Below, piece by piece: positions 49,975-57,974 of a DNA stretch of 64,000 nt. The notes under the pieces were generated by a model, which was not told the DNA's origin, made no database searches, and saw nothing but the letters and a program-made list of their open reading frames with translations. Made by a program: the position numbers and the translations under genes. Every line of letters starts with the position of its first letter. Position 1 is the first letter of the stretch. Origin of the DNA: JBFWVJ01 sp050246795 (GTDB taxonomy: Bacteria > Patescibacteriota > Gracilibacteria > JAUYGZ01); assembly GCA_050246795.1 (NCBI GenBank), contig JBFWVJ010000001.1, positions 1-64,000 of the forward strand, written 5' to 3'.

Positions 49975-50017
49975 TTTTGTCGTTGGCGGTTGACGACAAA
50001 AAGTTTTGCACTAAACT
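49975..50017 (+). promoter_or_regulatory. Promoter with TTTTGTCGT operator, island orphan 2
   Basis: TTGACG (49990-49995), 16-bp spacer, TAAACT (50012-50017). The perfect inverted repeat TTTTGTCGT (49975-49983) / ACGACAAAA (49993-50001) overlaps the -35. The half-site is the motif clustered at 9858-10356. Confidence 0.7.
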
Positions 50018-50119
50018 GTCTCGCGGCTCTGAGTTAGGAGTGGGTAGTGGAAGGCAAGGACAACGCTGTCCCCCTTACCATGAAGCTTCTGACCAGATAG
50101 AGCCACGGAGATCTTCACC

Positions 50120-50770
50120 ATGAAGCGCACCATCATCGCCCGCACCTCGTTCATCTTCGCCATCGTCACGGACACCCTCGGCTACATCGCCGAGTCGGGC
50201 ATCCAGCCGGTCGCGAAGAGCAAGGTCAACGGCGCGAAGGCGGCCTTCGACTCGGTCAACGAGTCGCTCGCCGTCGAGGTCAACCACGAGGAGCGGCTCA
50301 TGCTCCTCGACACCGCCAGCGAGCAGCTGACGGCGGCCATCTCGGCCATGAACGCGCAGGGGACGCAGTACGTCATCCAGCCGTTCACGAGCGAGCAGTA
50401 CCTGGCCGTCTCGCAGCTCATCGAGCGGATCAACAACTACTGCAAGGACAACGGGATCGCCCTCACGGGCATCAACCCGTTCGCCTGCGTCATCCGCCAG
50501 CTGCACCTGACCCTCGCCAAGGCCGGCGAGAACAAGGTCATGTGGCAGCAGTTCCTCCTCCAGGCGTTCGAGCAGCTCGTCGTCGCGTTCCGCAACACGG
50601 TCCGCACGCAGAACTTCGCCGGCGCGGAGTACGAGCTGACCTTCCCCGAGTTCATGATCGCCCCCACGGCGGTCGAGGGCTCGACGAAGTCCCAGGTCTG
50701 GAACCAGCCCTCGGCCAACAAGGCCACCAGCTCGCGCCGCGAGCTCGCCACGGCCGGCGCGCAGGCCTAG
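50120..50770 (+). CDS. Island orphan 2 with almost exclusively C/G-ending codons
   Basis: 216 residues, soluble and helical, unknown function. Third codon positions are nearly all C or G across the whole gene (for example GTC AAC GGC GCG AAG GCG GCC), unlike any other gene in the window. GGAG at 50107-50110 is a good Shine-Dalgarno. Strings include IIARTSFIFAIVTDTLGYIAE at the N-terminus and AGAEYELTFPEFMIAP near 173. The leader of about 100 nt contains a six-codon frame (MKLLTR, 50080-50100). Promoter with operator upstream, strong hairpin downstream. Either a recent transfer from a GC-rich genome or a very highly expressed gene. Confidence 0.8.
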   Translation: MKRTIIARTSFIFAIVTDTLGYIAESGIQPVAKSKVNGAKAAFDSVNESLAVEVNHEERLMLLDTASEQLTAAISAMNAQGTQYVIQPFTSEQYLAVSQLIERINNYCKDNGIALTGINPFACVIRQLHLTLAKAGENKVMWQQFLLQAFEQLVVAFRNTVRTQNFAGAEYELTFPEFMIAPTAVEGSTKSQVWNQPSANKATSSRRELATAGAQA

Positions 50771-50854
50771 AAATCCTGCCCATAGCGAGACCTAGGAGGC
50801 ACGAAAAGCCTCTCTAAGTCCTGACTTTCTTCCCTTCGGGGTTGGCAGTCTCGG

Positions 50855-50883
50855 AGCCGCATCCCCATCGAGGGGGTGCGGCT
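50855..50883 (+). terminator. Hairpin after island orphan 2
   Basis: AGCCGCATCCCC (50855-50866) pairs with GGGGGTGCGGCT (50872-50883) around ATCGA. A weaker hairpin, GAGGC/GCCTC, precedes it near 50793-50810. Confidence 0.7.
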
Positions 50884-50904
50884 CTTCGCCTATCATGCGC
50901 TGAA

Positions 50905-50933
50905 TTGACAGCTCACCCCATGCCACATACACT
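50905..50933 (+). promoter_or_regulatory. Promoter of island orphan 3
   Basis: TTGACA (50905-50910), 17-bp spacer, TACACT (50928-50933). Confidence 0.75.
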
Positions 50934-51008
50934 CCCCATGCTTGATTTTGGGCTTTTTAGATGTCCAGTATAGACATCGACCCAAAGTCACTTTCCTGGA
51001 GGTATATC

Positions 51009-51305
51009 ATGGGCGAAGCCGCCCAAGCCAAGATCGAATTTCATCCCAACGGCCTGACTGGAGAGTTCCGCTCTCCCGACGGGACCGAAGGACTGTTTGT
51101 TTTCCCCAGCCGAACGGCCGCGAGAGGGGCGGCGGTGACCAAGGACGAACTGACCGGCCATGTGCAGCGGGAAGGGGACACCTTCCACTTCGTGATCCAG
51201 GGCTGTCCCAGGTTTGAGCTGCAAGTGGAGCGGACGCCGTCTGGTCGTCTCCCTCCACCCAGCTCGCTCTGGCCCAACGATTTTGTCGGCCCGGCCGGGT
51301 GCTGA
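51009..51305 (+). CDS. Island orphan 3
   Basis: 98 residues. The frame extends to 50961, but GGAGGT (50998-51003) points to the ATG at 51009 (MGEAAQAKIEFHPNG). It looks like a compact beta-rich domain (GLTGEFRSPDGTEGLFVF, then DTFHFVIQGCPRFELQVE) with a Pro-rich C-terminus. No family is recognised. GC-rich codons and independent promoter and terminator match the other island genes. Confidence 0.7.
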   Translation: MGEAAQAKIEFHPNGLTGEFRSPDGTEGLFVFPSRTAARGAAVTKDELTGHVQREGDTFHFVIQGCPRFELQVERTPSGRLPPPSSLWPNDFVGPAGC

Positions 51306-51317
51306 TCTCCAGGAATC

Positions 51318-51346
51318 GACAGCCTCCCGCTCTGCGGGGGGCTGTC
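51318..51346 (+). terminator. Hairpin after island orphan 3
   Basis: GACAGCCTCCCGC (51318-51330) pairs with GCGGGGGGCTGTC (51334-51346) around TCT. Confidence 0.75.
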
Positions 51347-51371
51347 CGTTCCACTTGTCGAGGCTTCTTTT

Positions 51372-51399
51372 TTGATTTCGTCGTGGCTTCGGTTATAGT
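51372..51399 (+). promoter_or_regulatory. Promoter of island orphan 4
   Basis: TTGATT (51372-51377), 16-bp spacer, TATAGT (51394-51399). Confidence 0.65.
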
Positions 51400-51469
51400 A
51401 CGCGCTGGTTTGGTTCCGAAGATTTCACCTGGGGGTGAATTGAAGGAGCCCAAACGACAGGGGAAAGTT

Positions 51470-51691
51470 ATGGATCCGAAGAAGAAGAGTGCTCGTCTGG
51501 TGCCCGAGGACGGGATGCGCCGGAGGGTGGAGACGCCCGATGGGCGTCACGGGGTCATCCTGACCAACAACGGCACCGGGATGGTCATCATGCAGAGTGG
51601 AGCCAGGGAGCGCGGTCAGATCAAGCTTGACCCGAACTCGGGTCGGCTAAAGATGACCATCGGCGACCAGGAGATGGATGTGGAGGAGTGA
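51470..51691 (+). CDS. Island orphan 4
   Basis: 73 residues from the ATG at 51470 (MDPKKKSARLVPEDG); the longer frame from 51299 begins upstream of the promoter. AGGGGAAAG lies just before the start. Basic N-terminus, then a small beta-type domain (GVILTNNGTGMVIMQSG, then GRLKMTIGDQEMDVEE). No family is recognised. Followed by a 12-bp-stem GC-rich hairpin. Confidence 0.7.
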   Translation: MDPKKKSARLVPEDGMRRRVETPDGRHGVILTNNGTGMVIMQSGARERGQIKLDPNSGRLKMTIGDQEMDVEE

Positions 51692-51703
51692 GCTTTCCTC
51701 GAT

Positions 51704-51731
51704 CCGGCGCGCTCCTCAGGGGGCGCGTCGG
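51704..51731 (+). terminator. Hairpin after island orphan 4
   Basis: CCGGCGCGCTCC (51704-51715) pairs, with two G-T pairs, with GGGGCGCGTCGG (51720-51731). Confidence 0.65.
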
Positions 51732-51737
51732 GCCGAT

Positions 51738-52358
51738 TTAGAATGCTTTCAGAAGCGCGATCAGCTGCTCCGTAGGCTGAGAAGTGGTGATGACCTTCAC
51801 TTTTTTGTCATTGAGTTCGTAGAGTTCTTCGATTTGCTTCAACAGATCGTATCGGGTGAGCACACAGCCCCAGCTCCCATAGCCATTGTCTTGTTCGAAG
51901 ATGGTTTCGATGTCAGGGGTGGTGTGGATCCCATAATGAGTCCAAATGCGTTGTTCCCCCTTTACCTCGAAGAGGCGCAGGAAGAGCTGGTCTTTGTTTT
52001 CTTTCGTCCCGAAGACGTTGTACCAGCTTTGCTGTTGTTTGGCGCGGATTTCCCAGACCTTTTCTGGAGTAGCAGGATCATAGGCCATTCCCAGGTAATA
52101 CATCTTTTTTCCTGTGTTTTTTCCACTTCCGACGCGGATCTTGTCAGAAAGGGCAGAATAGTCCTCCCGGACGAACTGCATCGTGTTTTCAGCCACGTTG
52201 ACTATGATCCAGTCGTTCTTTTGGAATTCCCATCCGATCAGGCTTTCCTGGACTTCTTCTGCGTAGGCAGAGTGCTCCTGCGGAGCGGCAAACCAAAGTC
52301 CCAGGATCATGGTCAAACCGATGAAGGCGCGTGATATGTTCCGAAATGTGTTTTCCAT
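51738..52358 (-). CDS. L,D-transpeptidase (YkuD family)
   Basis: About 206 residues from the ATG at 52358 (MENTFRNISRAF); the frame is open to a TTG at 52385. A signal peptide spans about 1-32 (SAYAEE after the hydrophobic core). The catalytic region shows WTHYGIHTTPD and then GYGSWGCVL near 158-166, the HxxT...SxGC pattern with the nucleophile Cys. It forms 3-3 cross-links or attaches proteins to peptidoglycan outside the cell. It may anchor some of the surface proteins encoded nearby. Monocistronic. Confidence 0.85.
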   Translation of the reverse strand: MENTFRNISRAFIGLTMILGLWFAAPQEHSAYAEEVQESLIGWEFQKNDWIIVNVAENTMQFVREDYSALSDKIRVGSGKNTGKKMYYLGMAYDPATPEKVWEIRAKQQQSWYNVFGTKENKDQLFLRLFEVKGEQRIWTHYGIHTTPDIETIFEQDNGYGSWGCVLTRYDLLKQIEELYELNDKKVKVITTSQPTEQLIALLKAF

Positions 52359-52530
52359 GCTGTATGAATTAGGCACGGTGTGCAATGTATACTATTTTTG
52401 CTAAAAAGTCAATGTTATGCCATTGTTGTTTTTTGTTGAAATGGCTTAAAAGTGGTTTATGGGCAGGTTTTGACTTGGGTCGAAATGATAAAAAAGAGGT
52501 GCTATGCTGCTGGTACTTCACGCATGAACC

Positions 52531-53115
52531 ATGAATATCTGCGTTCTCGCCTCTACCAAGGGCACCGTATTACAAGCCATCATCGACGAGCTCAAGGCGG
52601 GGAATATGCCTGGGATTGAGCTGGAATTCGTGCTGGTAGACCGGGAAGACTGCGGAGCGGCTGATAAAGCGCGCAAAGAGGGGATCCCACTCGTTTTCTT
52701 GAACCCTGTTCAGAATGGGCAAAAGCGCTCTCGAGAGGATTATGACCGTGAATTAGCCCTTATTTGTGAGCAAAACAACGTCGATTTGGTCGTTTTAGCC
52801 GGCTGGATGAGGATTTTATCCCCGGAATTCGTGCGAAAATACCCCAAAAAAATCATTAATATTCATCCTTCTCTGCTCCCGAAGTATCCTGGGATGGATT
52901 TAAACGTGCACCAGGCCGTTTTAGAGCACGGCGAAACAGAGACAGGGATGACAATCCATTATGTGGACGAAGGCGTGGATACGGGCGAAATAATCCTTCA
53001 GAAGACCGTTGCTGTAGATCCAGGCGAAACAGCAGAGAGCCTCAAGGAAAAGGTTCAAGCGCTTGAAAAGGCTTGGTACCCGAAGGTTATCCTTCAGCTT
53101 GCGTCAGCGGAGTGA
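52531..53115 (+). CDS. purN: Phosphoribosylglycinamide formyltransferase
   Basis: 194 residues, the normal PurN length. It transfers a formyl group from 10-formyl-THF to GAR in purine synthesis. N-terminal VLASTKGTVLQAIIDEL replaces the usual SGxGSN loop. INIHPSLLPKYPGM (about 110-123) holds catalytic Asn and His. HYVDEGVDTGEII (about 151-163) holds the catalytic Asp. The leader has an extended -10 (TGCTATGCT near 52500) and no Shine-Dalgarno. purE is 32 kb upstream. Confidence 0.93.
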   Translation: MNICVLASTKGTVLQAIIDELKAGNMPGIELEFVLVDREDCGAADKARKEGIPLVFLNPVQNGQKRSREDYDRELALICEQNNVDLVVLAGWMRILSPEFVRKYPKKIINIHPSLLPKYPGMDLNVHQAVLEHGETETGMTIHYVDEGVDTGEIILQKTVAVDPGETAESLKEKVQALEKAWYPKVILQLASAE

Positions 53116-53138
53116 TATCATGAATATTAAGGCTTTCT

Positions 53139-53780
53139 ATGCTCTTCATGAACCGCATCGATGCCGGACAACAGCTCGCTCACAAGCTCTGGGGGTATCA
53201 AGGCGATCCCAAGGCAGTCGTGATCGGGCTACCTCGGGGTGGGGTGGTGGTCGCGGCGGAGGTGGCGAAGGTGTTGCAATTGCCGCTGGACATTGTCGTT
53301 CCCCGGAAAATCGGAGCGCCTGGAAATCCTGAATTTGCCCTGGGTGCTTTGACTGAAGAAGGGGAGCCCGTTTTTCAAGAAAGCATTCAACGATACGACA
53401 TTCCGGAAGAATACCTGACGATGGCCATTTTGAAAGAAAAGCAGGAAGCCCAGCGTCGGCTGAAGGTCTATCGCGGTGATCGTGCACCCTTGAACCTCAG
53501 CCACAAAACCGTGCTTCTGATCGATGATGGGGTCGCCACCGGGGCCACGATGAGGGCTGCCATTGTGTCCTCATTCAAAAAGGGAGCGGACAAGGTGGTG
53601 GTGGCCGCGCCGGTGATCGCACCTGACACTCTTCAAGTGCTTGAAAAAGAGGCTTCAGAAGTGGTGTTCCTCCACACACCCGAACATTTCAGCGCTGTGG
53701 GGCAGTTCTATCAGGAATTCGAACAATCTACGGACACCGAGGTCATTCAGATCCTGAAAGCCCATTTTAAGCGAGGTTGA
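53139..53780 (+). CDS. Phosphoribosyltransferase-domain protein
   Basis: 213 residues of the COG1926-type PRTase family. An alternative ATG at 53148 gives MNRIDAGQQLAHKLW, the usual family start. GLPRGGVVVAAEVAK is the early loop, DIVVPRKIGAPGNPEFALGA the substrate region and VLLIDDGVATGATMRAAI (about 125-142) the PRPP-binding motif. It follows purN by 23 bp and may be co-transcribed, so a role in nucleotide salvage is plausible, but the substrate is unknown. Confidence 0.88.
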   Translation: MLFMNRIDAGQQLAHKLWGYQGDPKAVVIGLPRGGVVVAAEVAKVLQLPLDIVVPRKIGAPGNPEFALGALTEEGEPVFQESIQRYDIPEEYLTMAILKEKQEAQRRLKVYRGDRAPLNLSHKTVLLIDDGVATGATMRAAIVSSFKKGADKVVVAAPVIAPDTLQVLEKEASEVVFLHTPEHFSAVGQFYQEFEQSTDTEVIQILKAHFKRG

Positions 53781-54165
53781 AGTCTTTTCGGACCAAGGCC
53801 ATGAGTTCATCTTCCGACAGCTTGTCGGTGGTTTCGCAGCGCTTCACGCTGTGAGCGATGGACTTTTCTTCTTCAATGGCATTCTTGAGGTCGAATTTTG
53901 CGTTTCCTGGGCCGTAGATCACGACCTCGGTCGCGTTTTGGAGCGCGTGGAGAATCTTCTTCACAAAAGCATTCATTTCGTGGGAACGAGCTTGATTGTG
54001 CTTGTTTTGATTCACGATCGTGCGGTGCTCGCCTTCGGCTTCAGCCACTCCTCCGTGCATATGGGGAGGCACTTCTGAGTGAATTTCATGGGTCGAGCGC
54101 CCTTCTTCAGCGTCTACACTGATGATCATCGCCTTGGCGTGATCGATCCAAATACCGTATCTCAT
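53767..54165 (-). CDS. eRF1/host-attachment-like small protein
   Basis: 132 residues. The pattern YGIWIDHAKAMIISVD at the N-terminus, an internal His-rich loop (HMHGGVAEAEGEHRT) and VVIYGPGNAKFDL (about 82-94) resembles small bacterial proteins with the eRF1 domain-3/Pelota-like fold. The assignment rests on this pattern alone. The C-terminus DKLSEDELMALVRKDF is acidic. Its stop overlaps the convergent PRTase gene by 14 bp. Confidence 0.55.
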   Translation of the reverse strand: MRYGIWIDHAKAMIISVDAEEGRSTHEIHSEVPPHMHGGVAEAEGEHRTIVNQNKHNQARSHEMNAFVKKILHALQNATEVVIYGPGNAKFDLKNAIEEEKSIAHSVKRCETTDKLSEDELMALVRKDFNLA

Positions 54166-54174
54166 AGAAAAAAA

Positions 54175-54558
54175 TTAAGCGAAATATCCAAAGTAAGTAA
54201 GCAGAAGTCCTATCGCCAGCGACCCCCAAAATGCCTTATCGATCCATTTGTCCACTTTCCATTGCTTGAAAAGCTCGGTGGTCTTGTTGGGGAATGCGAT
54301 GAGCCCAACTCCTTTCAAAACCCCTAACCAACCGATCAGGGTGATGAGGAACGACCAGTTGAACCTCCAGACATTGTGGACAGAAACGATCAATGCGCCG
54401 ATGATCAAGGCCATCAGTCCGCCCATATACATCAAGGCAGGGCTCTTCATGAACTCCTGGTACATCTTCTGGTAAAAGCTTCGGTCGAGATAAAGCCCAA
54501 GTCCGACCACGAGGTAAAGAGGGCCGATGATTTTCGCCAACATGAAGGAGGTGTACAT
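54175..54558 (-). CDS. Small integral membrane protein
   Basis: 127 residues with four hydrophobic helices (about 8-26, 45-64, 70-92 and 108-126) and short polar loops. Tyr/Trp-rich (LYLVVGLGLYLDRSFYQKMY). No family is certain; it resembles small bacterial inner-membrane proteins of unknown function. It lies 9 bp upstream of the eRF1-like gene on the same strand and is probably co-transcribed. Confidence 0.75.
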   Translation of the reverse strand: MYTSFMLAKIIGPLYLVVGLGLYLDRSFYQKMYQEFMKSPALMYMGGLMALIIGALIVSVHNVWRFNWSFLITLIGWLGVLKGVGLIAFPNKTTELFKQWKVDKWIDKAFWGSLAIGLLLTYFGYFA

Positions 54559-54651
54559 GGGGAAGGATGAAGTACTTGCATCTTAAAATGCCCCACCAAG
54601 GGGACAAATGAACTAGGCTTGCGAATCCTCTCCGGTGTTTTTAAACAACCT

Positions 54652-54675
54652 AAAAACCCCGCATCTGCGGGGCTT
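54652..54675 (-). terminator. Intrinsic terminator of the 87-residue orphan
   Basis: Minus strand: CCCCGCA-GA-TGCGGGG followed by TTTTT. Confidence 0.85.
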
Positions 54676-54690
54676 TCTTTTTCTGTGTCA

Positions 54691-54954
54691 TTAAGCGGCA
54701 TCTCGGGCCATTGCGCCAGCTTGTGCCTCGTTGTCAGGATCACGAGTTCCCGCTTCAAAACGGGCTCCTGCACCTGCGGTGATAGGTTCTTCACCTACGT
54801 GTGCTAATTCCGTAGACCTACCTCTTCCTGCTTTTAAAGCCATCAAAACCGCGAGAGAAGAAGCTGCCTGTTGTGACAAGAGAGCAGAGGAGCCCACTCT
54901 TTCAGTGTCTGCCGGGCGGTCATTTCTTCCGGGATGTTCAAATGAGTTTCTCAT
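54691..54954 (-). CDS. Small Ala-rich orphan with own promoter and terminator
   Basis: 87 residues, Ala/Gly/Arg-rich and probably disordered or helical (LSQQAASSLAVLMALKAGRG). No domain is recognised. It is supported by a promoter at 54976-55003 and an intrinsic terminator 16 bp after the stop, not by homology. No Shine-Dalgarno. Confidence 0.6.
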   Translation of the reverse strand: MRNSFEHPGRNDRPADTERVGSSALLSQQAASSLAVLMALKAGRGRSTELAHVGEEPITAGAGARFEAGTRDPDNEAQAGAMARDAA

Positions 54955-54975
54955 AGAACGTATTAAGTACTCTTC

Positions 54976-55003
54976 ACTGTACTCTCTTTTACCAGAAAAT
55001 CAA
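54976..55003 (-). promoter_or_regulatory. Promoter of the 87-residue orphan
   Basis: Minus strand: TTGATT (55003-54998), 16-bp spacer, TACAGT (54981-54976). Confidence 0.5.
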
Positions 55004-55015
55004 GTGTTTGGCAAG

Positions 55016-56914
55016 TTAAAGCGTTGCGGTCATCGCCTCTGGCCACCAAACCCAGAGAATCTGTCCCGCCCCCCTGATGACTGGCAAGCCCAGCATTCCC
55101 TGAGGCAGCTCTGGTGAAAATGGCAATAAGCTCGCTCCATCCATCACCACCTTTCCGTCTTGATTTTCGAGTCTTGGATCTCGTTTCACCACGGCTTCGA
55201 GCACCTCCAGCCGAAAGCGCGCATCATGCTCTCTCCAACGCTTCAGCCAGGTGGGCATTCTCTCCAGCCGATCAGGCGATTTTTTGCACTCACGAAGCGT
55301 CGCATTCATGCCCTTTGCTTTGCCATATACTTCGTCGCGAGCTTCGTTGATCTGGTCGAGGTCATCGAGGTCTTGCCAAGCCGTTTTCAAATGGTAGAAC
55401 AAATTGGCTTCTTCCCACTGTTCCTTCGTTTTGTAGGCCAGAGAACAGAAAAAGGTTTCCAGGACTATCGCGATTTCTGGCCTTTCAGCTTTATTAAAAA
55501 ACTCCTCGGTCGCCTTTCCCCAACGCTCAAAACGTTTTCTCACCCGTTCATTTTTGGTGCGCTCCCGTCCATCTTTCATCAAGAATTGATGCTCGATCCC
55601 TGGAAACATATTTGAAAGGAGTCGATCCAGATCTTCTGCATATTCAAGGGCGTCCTTGAGTTCCCCATACATCCACCATAGTTCGGCGGGACTGATTTTT
55701 TCTTGTGTTTGCCGTTCTCCAACTGCAGAGCTTTCAAACCATCCTGCCGGCATCATAAACATGAGCACTCGATTGATCCACCCCCTCAGCAGTTGTCGAC
55801 GACCGTGTTCAGTCTCACGACTCCCAAAACCCGGGATAGACATGAGTTGAATATCAAACGCATTGCCCTCGAAGGTCCCCATCACCGGATTATGAAAACC
55901 CATCAACTTGCCCATATTTGTTTCTTGCAGCAGCTGCAATACCGTATTTCGATCTTCTTCGGCACCATTAATCATGCCCCAGAGGTAGTATCGATCGTCA
56001 AAAAAATCAGACGGCGTCATGCCGTTGGGGATCAATATTTCAAAGGCCTCTTGGAAATCCGACTCAATAGCATTCATCGACTTTGGTAGATGCATTGGCC
56101 AGATCTCTTCCGCCTTCATGTCTCTTCTTTTTTCCCAGGCCTCGTCGTAGCGTTGCTTCATATACTCTTGCACTGCTACCAGCTCCGGCTGAGACGCCAT
56201 CAACGGCAGGAGATCTGCGGTCGCTGATGGGAGCCCCATTTCCAGCCTTTCTTCTCCTGTCATGAGCTGTTGGTGGGCCACAGATGAGCGGGGGTCGTGC
56301 TTATGAAAGCGCTGAATGCGATCTCTCATCATTTGGTCTAGGATGTCGATCATCAGCCCCATGAGACTAATAATCTCTGCCTGGATGCCGTGCGGACGAG
56401 CCTGCTCGATCAAGCGAAAGAGGCTCACTCTCCTGATCGCCTTGATGCTTGAATCCGGAAGCTTGCTGAGGGATTCTTCAAAGAGCTCTTTCAGCGATCC
56501 CGCCTCTCGACCTTCCTCCTCTGCCCACACCATCTCTCCGGTAGCGGGGATAATATTGATCATGGACGGCCGCTCTTTTTTGTCCTTCAGCCATTTGTGT
56601 TTGAGAGCACCCGCAAACAGCTCTTTTAAATCCGGAAAAGGGGAGTGCCCATGATCTGGTATGAGATACAAAAGAGCACTGATGACGTTCCTGAGAAAGG
56701 CCGTGTCAGTACAGATGCTGACCTGCAAAATACGATTGATACCATTTCGGACCTCCTCTCTCTCGACTTCGAGTTTCGAATCGGTCGCCCTGTGTTTTCC
56801 TTCTAGCTTGAGCATTGCAGCGAGTCTCCCCCAGATTTCTTTCATCAACCCCTGCATTTGCTGTGGATTGATCGGTTCTTGCTCGGGATTTCGCGGATTT
56901 TCCAAGGGAGGCAT
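55016..56914 (-). CDS. Large helical orphan protein
   Basis: About 632 residues from the ATG at 56914 (MPPLENPRNPEQEP). The frame is open to 57034, but that would run into tRNA-Arg. Almost entirely helical, no signal peptide, no membrane segment, no recognised domain. Trp- and Met-rich strings include MPAGWFESSAVG and LWWMYGELKDALEYAEDLDRL. The C-terminus ends in a hydrophobic stretch (GQILWVWWPEAMTATL). It resembles the 453-residue orphan at 30845 in composition. It lies directly downstream of tRNA-Arg on the same strand. Confidence 0.7.
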   Translation of the reverse strand: MPPLENPRNPEQEPINPQQMQGLMKEIWGRLAAMLKLEGKHRATDSKLEVEREEVRNGINRILQVSICTDTAFLRNVISALLYLIPDHGHSPFPDLKELFAGALKHKWLKDKKERPSMINIIPATGEMVWAEEEGREAGSLKELFEESLSKLPDSSIKAIRRVSLFRLIEQARPHGIQAEIISLMGLMIDILDQMMRDRIQRFHKHDPRSSVAHQQLMTGEERLEMGLPSATADLLPLMASQPELVAVQEYMKQRYDEAWEKRRDMKAEEIWPMHLPKSMNAIESDFQEAFEILIPNGMTPSDFFDDRYYLWGMINGAEEDRNTVLQLLQETNMGKLMGFHNPVMGTFEGNAFDIQLMSIPGFGSRETEHGRRQLLRGWINRVLMFMMPAGWFESSAVGERQTQEKISPAELWWMYGELKDALEYAEDLDRLLSNMFPGIEHQFLMKDGRERTKNERVRKRFERWGKATEEFFNKAERPEIAIVLETFFCSLAYKTKEQWEEANLFYHLKTAWQDLDDLDQINEARDEVYGKAKGMNATLRECKKSPDRLERMPTWLKRWREHDARFRLEVLEAVVKRDPRLENQDGKVVMDGASLLPFSPELPQGMLGLPVIRGAGQILWVWWPEAMTATL

Positions 56915-57019
56915 GGGGAAAAATGTGGCTTCCTTTATACGGTACAAGCCTTGGAAAGTCAATACACAGACGGCTTGTCTGTGGTGGAGAATGTCGAAAA
57001 AAATATGGTTTTTTAGGAA

Positions 57020-57096
57020 TGGTACGCCCGACACGATTCGAACGTGTGACCTTTGCCTTAGAAGGGCACTGCTCTATCCAACTGAGCTACGGGCGC
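57020..57096 (-). tRNA. tRNA-Arg (TCT)
   Basis: Minus strand cloverleaf: acceptor GCGCCCG/CGGGCGT, D arm GCTC-AGTTGGATA-GAGC, anticodon loop CTTCTAA (anticodon TCT, reads AGA), T arm ACACG-TTCGAAT-CGTGT and an encoded CCA. The outermost anticodon-stem pair is mismatched (G27-A43). Confidence 0.93.
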
Positions 57097-57452
57097 GCGT
57101 GGTACCGGAAAGTGGTTGTGGTGTTTTTTTGTTTTGTGTGACCCTGACCTGAATTAACTCCTCCTGATCATCCGGCTCGTTCCTCGCCGCATGCTCAGGG
57201 GATGAGCTACGGGCGCATGAAATAATTTCCAATTTTCGAATTTTCAATTTTCAATGAAGGTCGAAAATCGAGATCTTGCAAAAGCGGTGGCTTCAGCAAG
57301 CCTCCATCGTATTTTAAGGGAAAAACCAAAAAACACAATTTTGTTCTCATTTTGAGGTGACAGTGGGCTGGAATTTGCTATTATATGATCCGACTGCTCC
57401 CTGTTGAGACCGTCAAGGACTCCGCAGTGGATAAACCCATAATTGCCCCTTT
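57097..57452. other. Gap with tRNA-like fragment and CAATTTT tract
   Basis: No gene is supported here. TGAGCTACGGGCGC (57203-57216) repeats the 5' end of tRNA-Arg (57083-57096) and keeps a D-arm-like GCTC-ATCCCCT-GAGC. An AATTTTC/CAATTTT tract follows at 57224-57255. TGCTATTAT (57376-57384) is an extended -10 that could serve the next gene. Confidence 0.5.
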
Positions 57453-57974
57453 ATGTTTCACGACGACCACGGAGATCAGCAACAGGCTGGAATGCAAGCA
57501 TCTGGAGGAAATCCTCCTCAAGACGATCAGCAACAAGGTGATCAGGCCCAAGCTTCTGATTTTCGACCACGACCTCCCGATGCGGAGTTGGGGATTGGCA
57601 CCATTGGGGATTTTGCTACGACTATTCAGGTCCCCGCTCATCCAAATACGACCTTCGATGAAGTGTATTTTTTGAAAATGCTTTCCGGGTCGATTTCACT
57701 GACCAGAAACGAGAAAAAGAAGATCGTCGAATCCGTGCCTAAACTCTCCCAGTATCAAATCGATGAATTGATCAAGATCTTCGAAGAAGAACGACGAAAG
57801 TTCGCTGAGCTCGATGAAAAACACCAGGTCAAAATCCGAGAACTCCAGCAGAAACAAATGGAAGACTGGAGAGATCTGGAAATGGAGGGCAAGCAACAAG
57901 AACAAAAAGGGCAGGATGATGCCGCCGCTGCCGCTCTTCGTGAGAAGCTGATGGGGGGAGGGGATCAGAAGTAG
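57453..57974 (+). CDS. Gln-rich coiled-coil orphan
   Basis: 173 residues. Residues 1-45 are Gln/Asp/Pro-rich and disordered (GDQQQAGMQASGGNPPQDD). A conserved-looking segment YFLKMLSGSISLTRNEKKKI (about 72-91) is followed by a charged coiled coil to residue 155 and a Gly-rich end. I do not recognise a family. There is no Shine-Dalgarno. The overlapping frame from 57385 is considered a shadow because this frame has the compositional features of a real protein. A long 9-mer tract begins at the stop codon. Confidence 0.65.
   Translation: MFHDDHGDQQQAGMQASGGNPPQDDQQQGDQAQASDFRPRPPDAELGIGTIGDFATTIQVPAHPNTTFDEVYFLKMLSGSISLTRNEKKKIVESVPKLSQYQIDELIKIFEEERRKFAELDEKHQVKIRELQQKQMEDWRDLEMEGKQQEQKGQDDAAAAALREKLMGGGDQK

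Noticed and set aside
50075..50506. 143-residue antisense frame
   Set aside because: It opposes the very GC3-rich gene at 50120 and exists only because antisense stops are rare in such sequence.
49216..51731. Prophage remnant
   Set aside because: No integrase, capsid, terminase or attachment repeats; only orphan genes with distinct signals.
57385..57675. 96-residue frame overlapping the coiled-coil orphan
   Set aside because: The frame at 57453 has protein-like coiled-coil composition; this one does not.
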